A stretch of 64,000 nt of DNA, taken from Dehalobacter restrictus DSM 9455. GTDB lineage: Bacteria; Bacillota; Desulfitobacteriia; Desulfitobacteriales; Syntrophobotulaceae. How positions within the stretch are numbered: position 1 is the first letter of the stretch; every line of letters begins with the position of its first letter. Below the pieces are notes generated by a model that was given only the letters and a program-made list of their open reading frames with translations, made no database searches and was not told where the DNA came from. Positions 1-7,722 of this stretch are shown one piece after another. Where the stretch lies: NCBI RefSeq assembly GCF_000512895.1, contig NZ_CP007033.1:1661001-1725000 (forward strand), read 5' to 3'. Position numbers and translations under genes: made by a program.

Positions 1-565
1 TATTCAGTGCTCTAACACCTTTAAGGAAAAATTCATCGTTAAAATCAACATACGTTTTTAAATCACATTTCGTAAGCAGAATCACATCAGCTTTTTCAAA
101 AGCCAGAGGATATTTGTACGGCTTATCGCTGCCCTCGGCTGCTGAACAAATCAGCATTTTGATATGCTCACCAATTTGGAATTCTGCCGGGCAGACTAAA
201 TTACCAATATTTTCAATGAACAACAGGCCGGGCTTGTCGAAAGACAATCCGTCCAAGGAACTCTGGATCGTAGGCGCATCCAGATGACATGCTCCATTCG
301 TGTTGATCTGGATCGCTTCAATACCTAACTCTTTGAGCTTGACCGTGTCAATATCCGATTCGATATCTCCTTCGATCACATATACTTTATTTTCAGAAAG
401 CTGCTGAATTAGATTAATAATGCTCGATGTCTTTCCCGCTCCGGGCGCCCCCATGATATTAACAACAAAGACTCCCATTTTGCCCAGTTTTTCCTGCGTC
501 GCAAAGGCTATCCTGTCATTTTCATCAAAAATGTTCTGGACAACCTGAATTTCTTTTTCAGCCAC
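1..565 (-). CDS. hypB: Hydrogenase nickel incorporation GTPase HypB (3' end outside window)
   Basis: The reading frame begins at a GTG (563-565), seven bases after an AAAGGGGGG ribosome-binding site, and runs off the left edge of the window. The translation opens VAEKEIQVVQNIFDEND and carries the P-loop GAPGAGKTS, then VIEGDIESD and a GACHLDAP segment typical of the HypB metal/GTP region. HypB is a SIMIBI-class GTPase that, with HypA, delivers nickel to the large subunit of [NiFe]-hydrogenases. No histidine-rich N-terminal stretch is visible, so nickel storage is unlikely. It is the last visible gene of the ech-hyp operon, 15 bases after hypA. Family assignment is firm; only the C-terminal part is unseen. 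Confidence 0.93.
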   Translation of the reverse strand, partial: MAEKEIQVVQNIFDENDRIAFATQEKLGKMGVFVVNIMGAPGAGKTSSIINLIQQLSENKVYVIEGDIESDIDTVKLKELGIEAIQINTNGACHLDAPTIQSSLDGLSFDKPGLLFIENIGNLVCPAEFQIGEHIKMLICSAAEGSDKPYKYPLAFEKADVILLTKCDLKTYVDFNDEFFLKGVRALN

Positions 566-580
566 TTAAGGCCCCCCTTT

Positions 581-928
581 TTATTCTGTTTCTATTTCTA
601 TATCTTTAACATAGAATTCTTTTCCAATGTTTGTTGGCATGCCATCATTGCCGCAGTCAGGGCAGGCAAAAGAAAACGGCTGACGCGCATAATGAATATT
701 GCAGTCCGGGCAGTACCACTTGGCTTTAATATTCTCCATTTCGAGAACAGCCCCCTCGCAGAGCGTGTCTTTCGAAATAATGTCAAAATACATCTGAATG
801 GATTCGCCAATAAAGCCGGACTGTTCTCCGACAACCAAGGTAATGCGCGTAATACTACGCGCATTATTCTCTTTGGCTTTTTCAGAAGCAATTTTTATGA
901 TTTGTTCAGTAATCGGAAATTCATGCAT
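581..928 (-). CDS. hypA: Hydrogenase nickel metallochaperone HypA
   Basis: The 115-residue product has the usual HypA length. It starts with the conserved MHE motif, where His2 belongs to the nickel site, and holds a zinc site of two CPDC pairs (C73, C76, C89, C92). HypA works with HypB to insert nickel into the hydrogenase large subunit. Its start overlaps the end of the ferredoxin-like hydrogenase gene by eight bases, so translation is probably coupled. Its place directly behind the structural genes suggests it is dedicated to the Ech complex, although it could serve other hydrogenases in the cell. Confidence 0.95.
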   Translation of the reverse strand: MHEFPITEQIIKIASEKAKENNARSITRITLVVGEQSGFIGESIQMYFDIISKDTLCEGAVLEMENIKAKWYCPDCNIHYARQPFSFACPDCGNDGMPTNIGKEFYVKDIEIETE

Positions 929-1343
929 CTTCTTCTACTGTTTCCACCTGTGTAGGATTATCCTGAGCTGCTGTCCCGGAAGCAACTTCCTGGACGACAG
1001 GCCCATATGCAGTAAACAACTTACTCGATTTATCTCTCATTGGTGCAGTATAACTTCTTTGGGTATTCAGGCAGTTTTTCGGGCATACCTGAACACAGAA
1101 ATTGCAAACAATACAGCGGGTACGATCGATTTCCCACTTTTTATCGGATTTACCGACCGCAATAGCTGTGGCCGGACATCTTTTAGAACAAATGCCGCAG
1201 AACGAGCAATTTTCTATCTTAGCCATCTCAATGCTGCCGCGCGTATTGGGATAAAACTCATTTTTGATGACCGGATACATCGCTGTAGCAGGTTTGCTGA
1301 ATAAACTTTTCATAATCGTTTTGTTAATTACATTAAAAGCCAT
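921..1343 (-). CDS. echF: Ech hydrogenase ferredoxin-like subunit EchF
   Basis: This 140-residue protein contains two classic [4Fe-4S] motifs: C46-x2-C49-x2-C52-x3-C56 and C77-x2-C80-x2-C83-x3-C87, each followed by proline. It matches the 8Fe ferredoxin-like subunit of group 4 [NiFe]-hydrogenases (EchF/HycF, related to NuoI), which passes electrons from soluble ferredoxin to the small subunit. A GGGAGAG site precedes the ATG. It lies ten bases behind the large-subunit gene and overlaps hypA. The C-terminal 45 residues beyond the clusters are variable in this family. Confidence 0.9.
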   Translation of the reverse strand: MAFNVINKTIMKSLFSKPATAMYPVIKNEFYPNTRGSIEMAKIENCSFCGICSKRCPATAIAVGKSDKKWEIDRTRCIVCNFCVQVCPKNCLNTQRSYTAPMRDKSSKLFTAYGPVVQEVASGTAAQDNPTQVETVEEDA

Positions 1344-1353
1344 GCGTCTCTCC

Positions 1354-2433
1354 CTACCTTTCCGTACAGCTGATACAAGGATCGATGGTCAATGCCAGCA
1401 CCGGAACATCTGCAAGGTCTGCGCCTGGCAGTATTTTCAACAGCGTCGGGATATTCGCAAACGTTGGTGTTCTGACTCTGAACCTCTCCAAGTATTTTGT
1501 ACCGTTGCCTTTAGCGTAGTAGAAAGTCTGACCGCGGGGCTGCTCCATACGTGAAATATATTCTCCGCTCGGATTGCCTTTTATCTTCATATCCACCTCG
1601 CCGTCAGGTATTTTCTCAATACACTGGCGAATGAGATCCAGAGACTGGTATACTTCACGCACCCGAACCACGGTGCGGGCGTAGCAGTCGCCGTCTTTTT
1701 CGACGATTGGCTCAAAATTCAGATCACCGTAAGCGGCATAGCCTAAGGTACGCATATCCTGAACAACACCACTGCCTCTCAGGGTTGGACCAGCGGCACC
1801 CAGATCGATCGCTTCCTGATAAGTCACGACGCCTATGCCTCTGGTTCTCTTCTGAACGGAATAGTCCCGTACAAATACATCCGTCACCGTTTTGGCTTCC
1901 TCCGCGATGTCTTTGACAATAACCTTTATTCTATTCAATGTGTCGTTGTCAATATCCTTCCAGACCCCGCCAATTTTACATACACTAAATATAACCCTGC
2001 CACCGGTGGTCTCTTCAAAAATATCGAGTACTTTCTCCCGGATCCGCCAGCAATGCATAAACAGGCTTTCAAAGCCATAAGCATCGGCCATGAGACCGAG
2101 CCAGAGCAAGTGGCTGTGTACCCTGGAAAGTTCCGCCCAGATGGTACGCAGATATTTGGCACGGGGCGGAATGTCCACGCCCATCATGCCTTCCAGCGTC
2201 TGGGCATAGGACTGTCCGTGAATAAAACTGCAGATCCCGCAAATACGTTCAATGACATAAATCATTTCATTAAAATCTCTTTTTTCAACCAGCTTTTCCA
2301 AGCCCCTGTGCACAAACCCGATCGAAGGAACTGCGCCAACTACTTTCTCATCTTCCATAATAAGATCGAGATGGAGCGGTTCAGGCAGTACCGGATGCTG
2401 AGGGCCAAATGGAATTATTGTTCGCTCACCCAT
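1354..2433 (-). CDS. echE: Ech-type [NiFe]-hydrogenase large subunit
   Basis: The 359-residue product is homologous to EchE and NuoD. The nickel-binding cysteines are visible as RICGIC (C65, C68) and DPCISC (C353, C356). The protein stops three residues after the last cysteine, so the C-terminal peptide that maturation proteases remove from most [NiFe]-hydrogenases is absent; this fits with the lack of a protease gene in this operon. It forms the H2-producing or H2-oxidising site of a membrane complex that couples ferredoxin oxidation to ion translocation. Gene order A-B-C-D-E-F matches archaeal and bacterial Ech operons. Confidence 0.93.
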   Translation of the reverse strand: MGERTIIPFGPQHPVLPEPLHLDLIMEDEKVVGAVPSIGFVHRGLEKLVEKRDFNEMIYVIERICGICSFIHGQSYAQTLEGMMGVDIPPRAKYLRTIWAELSRVHSHLLWLGLMADAYGFESLFMHCWRIREKVLDIFEETTGGRVIFSVCKIGGVWKDIDNDTLNRIKVIVKDIAEEAKTVTDVFVRDYSVQKRTRGIGVVTYQEAIDLGAAGPTLRGSGVVQDMRTLGYAAYGDLNFEPIVEKDGDCYARTVVRVREVYQSLDLIRQCIEKIPDGEVDMKIKGNPSGEYISRMEQPRGQTFYYAKGNGTKYLERFRVRTPTFANIPTLLKILPGADLADVPVLALTIDPCISCTER

Positions 2434-2448
2434 ATTACCATCCCTCTC

Positions 2449-2811
2449 CTATTCTTTTATATCTGCGGCAGCTATATTGAAAGGCTGTTTAACTGCCGTC
2501 TCGTAAAATGTCCCCTGAAAATCAACCGCCATTCCACTGACATTAATACCATAGAGATCATGAATCTCGTTTTCATAAAGAAACGCGGCAAAATACACAT
2601 CACTGATACTCGGAATAGTATCGCCAGACTGGACATCCAATCTCAGATTTTCCAAAGTCAAGTCCAGCTTTTCAAACGAATAAAGCAAATACATTTCCGA
2701 TGGCGTTTTTGTACAGCAGATTTGGATCAGGCGATACCCATTCTGCAGATACTGCTTCGCACGATCAACAAGCTCTTCAGCTGTAACCGGATTAATGATA
2801 CGTTCCGTCAT
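2449..2811 (-). CDS. echD: Ech hydrogenase subunit D (NuoC-like)
   Basis: This 120-residue protein resembles the 30-kDa (NuoC-like) subunit of complex I: it carries a LLYSFEKLDL strand and a HDLYGINVSG segment corresponding to the conserved E/H-D-x-(Y/F)-G-I region. It binds no cofactor; in the family it bridges the small and large subunits. The ATG directly follows the stop codon of the small-subunit gene (TAGATG), so expression is translationally coupled. It is shorter than free-standing NuoC, as expected for EchD. Confidence 0.85.
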   Translation of the reverse strand: MTERIINPVTAEELVDRAKQYLQNGYRLIQICCTKTPSEMYLLYSFEKLDLTLENLRLDVQSGDTIPSISDVYFAAFLYENEIHDLYGINVSGMAVDFQGTFYETAVKQPFNIAAADIKE

Positions 2812-3249
2812 CTATTTCGCCACATTCCTCAAGTTCTGATATTTTTCCTCAAGAACTCCCAAAGCCTGAACAACACCGTCAATGATTGCTTCAGGTCTGG
2901 CAGCACACCCAGGGACATACACGTCTACCGGAATGACGTTATCGATTCCGCCCTGGACATTGTAGCATTCACGGAAGATTCCTCCGGAAGTGGCACAGGC
3001 TCCGATCGCCACAACAACTTTCGGATCCGCCATCTGGTTATAAATATTTTTAATGACCTCTTTATTTTGTTCATTGACAGATCCTGTCACGACGAAAATA
3101 TCGGCATGCTTTGGATTGCCAATATTGAGAACGCCAAAACGCTCGACATCATATAAAGGCGTCAGACAAGCCAGTACTTCGATGTCACAGCCATTGCAGC
3201 TGGAGGCGTCGTAATGGACCAACCAAGGAGACTTCGGCAAGTATGACAA
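2812..3249 (-). CDS. echC: Ech hydrogenase small subunit (NuoB-like)
   Basis: The 145-residue product is the NuoB-type small subunit carrying one [4Fe-4S] cluster next to the NiFe site. The expected ligands are C18, C21, C85 and C115 (SCNGC, GACATSGG, VPGCAARPE). The frame opens with TTG (3247-3249), about seven bases after a GGAGTGA site. Extra cysteines C28 and C95 are present. Electrons pass from EchF through this cluster to EchE. Position between the membrane subunit EchB and EchD matches the standard operon. Confidence 0.92.
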   Translation of the reverse strand: MSYLPKSPWLVHYDASSCNGCDIEVLACLTPLYDVERFGVLNIGNPKHADIFVVTGSVNEQNKEVIKNIYNQMADPKVVVAIGACATSGGIFRECYNVQGGIDNVIPVDVYVPGCAARPEAIIDGVVQALGVLEEKYQNLRNVAK

Positions 3250-3279
3250 ATCATTTCACTCCAATCAGTATAAGGTTTT

Positions 3280-4137
3280 TCATCTGAGTGCCAGATAGGC
3301 GATGTTGCCTACGCCGAGCACAAGTGCAACGATCCAGGCGCTTCCGAGTACGGACTGCCATTTAAGACGGGAATAGTTGTTATCGATCCAGATCTCCAGG
3401 AAATAGACGACGATCGCCAGGATTAAGGCAATGATCGGGCTCGACGCGAAGAACAGACAGACAATACCCAGCAGGAAGACATTTTCATACCAGTGGGCAA
3501 TCTCAATCAGCGCCAGATCCGTCCCGGAAAATTCCGTGATAATCCCACGGACAATCTCCTGATGCGCATGATGAGACATCGATATATCAAAAGGTGATTT
3601 ACGGAATTTAATGGTTAGGATAAACAGGAATCCAAGAAAAATACCTGGCAGACTGTAAAGCAGCGGTTGGTCATACATTGCGATGTCCCAAACATTAAAA
3701 CTTTTCGTCACCATGTACATTCCTACAGTCGTTAAAATGACCATCGGCTCATAGGCCATGATCTGCAGCATTTCTCTCTCTGCACCGATATAGGCGTACG
3801 GCGAAAAAGTAGAGTAGGCCGCAATGATCAGGAAGATACTGGCCAGCGTCAAAGCGAAAATCGCCAGCAGCAAGTCTCCGCCGCCAAAGAATATCGCTCC
3901 CGAGATAATTACAAAAACGATAAAACAGATGATGTACAGCCTCTGCTGCGGATTTACCGCAATACTGCTTTTGTTCATCAATTTAAAAATATCATAGAAA
4001 GGCTGCAGAATCGGCGGACCGTATCTGCTCTGCATCCTGGCAGATATTCTGCGGTCCACCCCGGCAATCAAACCACCGATGAACGGGGCCAGAATGATAT
4101 AGAGAATGACCATTAACCATGCATAATTTCCACTCAT
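3280..4137 (-). CDS. echB: Ech hydrogenase membrane subunit B (NuoH-like)
   Basis: The 285-residue protein has about eight hydrophobic helices and the NuoH/EchB signature region GPPILQPFYDIFKLMNK near residues 40-56. An acidic loop (GAEREMLQIMAYEP) and a SHHAHQEIVRGIITEFSG segment correspond to loops of NuoH that contact the hydrophilic arm. It anchors the hydrogenase module to the membrane and takes part in ion translocation. The ATG overlaps the end of echA by four bases. Confidence 0.92.
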   Translation of the reverse strand: MSGNYAWLMVILYIILAPFIGGLIAGVDRRISARMQSRYGPPILQPFYDIFKLMNKSSIAVNPQQRLYIICFIVFVIISGAIFFGGGDLLLAIFALTLASIFLIIAAYSTFSPYAYIGAEREMLQIMAYEPMVILTTVGMYMVTKSFNVWDIAMYDQPLLYSLPGIFLGFLFILTIKFRKSPFDISMSHHAHQEIVRGIITEFSGTDLALIEIAHWYENVFLLGIVCLFFASSPIIALILAIVVYFLEIWIDNNYSRLKWQSVLGSAWIVALVLGVGNIAYLALR

Positions 4138-6026
4138 ATGATCCCCACCCCAAACATTATGATGATTAGAACAATACTGATCACAACACCAAGTTTAAAC
4201 AGTTTGCTCTCACCGAAAATATTTTCCAGATAGAAACTCCTCATCGTTATTTCTCTTGTAAGACCCAGAGAACCATAAAACTTCTCTTTTTCGGGAGTAT
4301 TGAGTCCCGCCAGGTACTGCGGTTTATACTGATAATTCTTGTGCGTGAACGACAGACCCACAGGCAGAACGACCATCAGACCGACCATAATCAGCAGAAT
4401 AATGACATTTCCCTGATCCAGTAGGTATGTCTGATTATAGATGGACGCAATAAACGGCTCCAGAGAATATTTCGAGATGAGCGGGAACAGCAGACAAATC
4501 CCAACTGTCAAAACAGCAAGCGTAGTCAGCGTAAAGCGTTCTGTCCCTGGGACCTTTGACTGGAATTCCAGCGGTCTTTCTTTCACCATCAAAAGCTTAC
4601 CGAGCCACTTTGTCCAGAAGAATAAAGTTGCGGCACTTCCAAAGGCCACAAATACCGTGAGTACCGGATTTGCTGTAACCAGCCCTTCGAGCGCTGCCCA
4701 CTTACTGATCAGCATACCGAATGGAGCAAGAAACATTCCCGCAATCCCGATGACCATACCAATTGCAATCTTCGGCATTTTGGTAATCAGTCCGTCCATG
4801 GACTCGATGATACGGTCACCGATGTTATGCTCGACTGTACCAACAGACAGGAAGAGCAAAGACTTGGCAATCGCATGGAAGATCATAAGCATGATCGCAG
4901 CCCACATCAATTGATAGGTTCCAATGCCGGCGCAAACAATAATCAGGCCAAGATTGGAAATCGTTGAATATGCGAGTACACGTTTGGCATCCGACTGGGA
5001 GATGGCCATAAAGGCTGTCAGGACAAATGTCACCGCCCCAACCATCGCGACAAACAGTCCGACCATTGAACCGCCGTCAACAAAAGCAAAAACCGGTGAA
5101 AGTCTGATGATTAAGTACACACCAGCTTTAATCATGGTACTGGAATGGAGCAGTGCGGAAACAGGGGTCGGCGCAACCATCGCTCCAAGCAGCCAGGAAG
5201 AAAACGGCATCTGGGCAGCTTTTGTTAACCCGGCAAACGCAAGTAACGCTGTCGGCAGAAGCACTACGGTAGACGCAAGCTCCGGCAGCATGTTCAGCTC
5301 AATCGTATGCGCATTGATAAATAGGTAGACAATGGCGATGGAAAAACCAAGTCCACCAAGCAGGTTCATGTTTAAAGCCCTGAACGCATTCTTAATCGCA
5401 ATTTCTTCGCGGCTGTAGCCGATCAGGAAGAATGAACTGAATGTGGTGATTTCCCAAAAGAAATAAAGCCACATCAGATTGTTGGCAAAAACAACCCCAT
5501 ACATCGCTCCTAAAAAGACGAAGATAACAAAAAAGAAAAACGGGGTCCTGTCTTTAACTTCCTTGTGATGATGATGATAATCCTTCATATAGCCAACAGC
5601 AAATATCGCTATCAAACTACTGATGATACCAATGATCAGTGTCATGATCAGAGAGAGATTATCAACAAATAAATTATACGATGTCTGGATCTCTTCCCCA
5701 TAAGAACCTTCAAACCATATCATAATTGCAGCACTGGTTAGCATCAAAAGCCCGGCCAGATACTGTTTGTATTTCAGCGAAATCCCAATGACAATGACTG
5801 CTAGAATGACCTCAATTGCAAATATTCCAAGATCAATATATTGATTATCCAGATTAAAGAATACTGCCCCTGTGTTAAAATACTGAACAGCCAGATTGAC
5901 TGATGCTACAGTCAGAATGATTGTTGACAGCACCACAATGCCTTTCCGGACAGCCGGCTGCGGCAAGATAAGCAAAAGCAGTGCAACAACAATTGGAAAC
6001 AAAATAAGAAATAGCACTGTGTTCAT
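4134..6026 (-). CDS. echA: Ech hydrogenase antiporter-like membrane subunit A (NuoL-like)
   Basis: This large integral membrane protein (about 630 residues from the chosen start) belongs to the NuoL/MrpA antiporter family. Visible landmarks are LMWLYFFWEITTFSSFFLIGY (residues split over helix 5), a buried lysine in GLTKAAQMPFSSWLLGAM, and APTPVSALLHSSTMIKAGVYL, all typical of proton-pumping subunits. I chose the ATG at 6024-6026 (MNTVLFLILF) because an AAAGAGGA site lies just upstream and the hydrophobic N-terminus starts there; an upstream in-frame start at 6071 lacks support. It is the first gene of the operon. Confidence 0.92.
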   Translation of the reverse strand: MNTVLFLILFPIVVALLLLILPQPAVRKGIVVLSTIILTVASVNLAVQYFNTGAVFFNLDNQYIDLGIFAIEVILAVIVIGISLKYKQYLAGLLMLTSAAIMIWFEGSYGEEIQTSYNLFVDNLSLIMTLIIGIISSLIAIFAVGYMKDYHHHHKEVKDRTPFFFFVIFVFLGAMYGVVFANNLMWLYFFWEITTFSSFFLIGYSREEIAIKNAFRALNMNLLGGLGFSIAIVYLFINAHTIELNMLPELASTVVLLPTALLAFAGLTKAAQMPFSSWLLGAMVAPTPVSALLHSSTMIKAGVYLIIRLSPVFAFVDGGSMVGLFVAMVGAVTFVLTAFMAISQSDAKRVLAYSTISNLGLIIVCAGIGTYQLMWAAIMLMIFHAIAKSLLFLSVGTVEHNIGDRIIESMDGLITKMPKIAIGMVIGIAGMFLAPFGMLISKWAALEGLVTANPVLTVFVAFGSAATLFFWTKWLGKLLMVKERPLEFQSKVPGTERFTLTTLAVLTVGICLLFPLISKYSLEPFIASIYNQTYLLDQGNVIILLIMVGLMVVLPVGLSFTHKNYQYKPQYLAGLNTPEKEKFYGSLGLTREITMRSFYLENIFGESKLFKLGVVISIVLIIIMFGVGII

Positions 6027-6150
6027 AGTGTCCTCTTTCCCCTCAATTATTAAATCGTTTATTAACCTCAATCATGAACTTGATAGCAAAATAAGGTGCC
6101 CAGTTCTTATTCTGCTTTCTGAGAATTATTATGTCCCCCTTTCCAAATAA

Positions 6151-6179
6151 TATAAAATATGGTTTCATACTCATTTCAA
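6151..6179 (-). promoter_or_regulatory. Candidate promoter of the ech operon
   Basis: On the minus strand, TTGAAA (6174-6179) is followed after 17 bases by TTTATA (6151-6156), about 125 bases before the echA start. This fits a sigma-A-type promoter with a weak -10 element. The rest of the 6027-6408 interval is A+T-rich and shows no gene. Confidence 0.4.
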
Positions 6180-6404
6180 ACCAAGTTTAGTATTTAGTAT
6201 AAGGACTTGCTTCGATAATTTCAACAATATTGCAACAATTTTCTAAACTTTTTTGAGAATATATTAAATTATTCAGAATTTTCCGCCTTTTCACGTTCCG
6301 ATATATCCCTTGGAATCTCGCTGCTATCTTCTGGATCCTTCCGTATGCTTTACTATGCTATTTCATGCTCTTCTCTTCAGTTACCCGAAATACAGGGTGA
6401 ACCA

Positions 6405-6440
6405 AACTAACGGTGCAGCCTCATACTGCACCGTTGATTG
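6405..6440 (-). terminator. Hairpin after the aminotransferase gene
   Basis: A perfect 10-bp inverted repeat, AACGGTGCAG (6409-6418) and CTGCACCGTT (6426-6435), with a 7-base loop, lies 20 bases after the aminotransferase stop. A T-rich but broken tract (TTAGTTTGGTTC) follows on the minus strand and a T5 run on the plus strand, so it may act in either direction. Confidence 0.65.
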
Positions 6441-6454
6441 TTTTTAAATATCTA

Positions 6455-7624
6455 TTATAACTTTTTCAGAGCAATATCAATTTGGCTTACGGCTTTTTCA
6501 AGATTTTCCAAGGAATTCGCATAGGAAATCCTCAGATATCCTTCGCCGTATTCCCCGAACGAACTGCCCCAGAGGGTCGCAACACCTGCTTCGTTTAACA
6601 GGTACTCGGCCATCTCCTTGCTAGTTTTTCCAAAAGCTTTGATATTCGGAAACACGTAAAAGGCACCGCGTGGTTTCAGACAGGTAACCCCACTGATGGC
6701 ATTCAGTCCGTCAACGATCCGATCCCTTCTGATTCTGAACTGCTCTGCTCTTCTCAAAACTTCATCCTGCGGTCCTGTCAGAGCCTCAATACAAGCCATC
6801 TGTGTAAAACCTGCCAGACAGGAAGTACTGTTCACAACGAGCTTGCCAATTTGCTGGGCGGCTTCCTTCGGCATAATGCCATACCCGGCGCGCCAGCCGG
6901 TCATCGCATAGGTCTTCGAGAATCCGTTCAGTATGATTGTCTTTTCTCTCATATGCGGCAGCGAAGAGATCGAAAATGACGGCTCTTCATAGACGACATT
7001 TTCATAAATCTCATCCGAGAGAATCACAATATTACGGTCGGCCAGAAAATCAGCGATTTCCTGATAGTCTTCTTTCGTCAGCATCCCGCCGGTTGGGTTT
7101 TGCGGCGAGTTGATAATCACCATTTTGGTTTTGTCTGTCACGAGGGATTTGAATTCCTGGATATCCATTCTGAACTCATTCTCTTCACGCAGCGGGATCG
7201 GTACCGGTACCCCGCCAACGAACTTAATGACGGATTCATAAATCGGGAAACCCGGATTCGGATAAATGACCTCATCTCCGGGGTTAACCGTAGCCAAAAT
7301 GGCGTAAAACATGATCGGCTTTCCACCCGCCGTCATGACCACTTCCTGAGGGTCGATTTCATAGCCTCTTTTTTTGCCCGCATAATCCGCAACGGCCTGT
7401 CTTGCCTCCAGCAGGCCTGAAGAAGGTGTGTATTTTGTCATGCCGGCCCGCAGGCATTCCATTCCTTTTTCTATGATATTGGGCAACGTCGGAAAATCCG
7501 GTTCACCAATCTCAAGGTGAATAATTTCCCTTCCCTGCGCTTCCAAAACATTGGCCTTAGCCAGCATTTCAAAAGCCGTCTCACTGCCCAGTCTATTCAT
7601 CCGGTCTGCAAATATCATACGCAT
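6455..7624 (-). CDS. PLP-dependent aminotransferase, class I/II
   Basis: The 389-residue product is a fold-type I aminotransferase of the aspartate aminotransferase I-gamma group. It shows the substrate-side motif LEIGEPDFPT, the NSPQNPTGG loop, and the PLP-lysine motif SFSKTYAMTGWRAGYG, followed by a C-terminal arginine in GYLRISYANS. Such enzymes transfer amino groups between aspartate, alanine or aromatic amino acids and 2-oxo acids; the exact substrate cannot be told from sequence. It starts MRMIFADRM; the ATG six bases downstream is an alternative. It stands alone, with a hairpin terminator behind it. Confidence 0.88.
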   Translation of the reverse strand: MRMIFADRMNRLGSETAFEMLAKANVLEAQGREIIHLEIGEPDFPTLPNIIEKGMECLRAGMTKYTPSSGLLEARQAVADYAGKKRGYEIDPQEVVMTAGGKPIMFYAILATVNPGDEVIYPNPGFPIYESVIKFVGGVPVPIPLREENEFRMDIQEFKSLVTDKTKMVIINSPQNPTGGMLTKEDYQEIADFLADRNIVILSDEIYENVVYEEPSFSISSLPHMREKTIILNGFSKTYAMTGWRAGYGIMPKEAAQQIGKLVVNSTSCLAGFTQMACIEALTGPQDEVLRRAEQFRIRRDRIVDGLNAISGVTCLKPRGAFYVFPNIKAFGKTSKEMAEYLLNEAGVATLWGSSFGEYGEGYLRISYANSLENLEKAVSQIDIALKKL

Positions 7625-7722
7625 AATACTATATCTCCATCCTCAAGTTGATCATTTCATTATATTTTACCTGAAAAAGCGGGATGAAATCAACCTAAAA
7701 AAGTATGCTCATCATACAAATA

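Noticed and set aside
2053-3156. Long plus-strand open frame (367 codons)
   Set aside because: It lies antisense to echE, echD and echC, has no ribosome-binding site and no family pattern; the minus-strand genes are certain.
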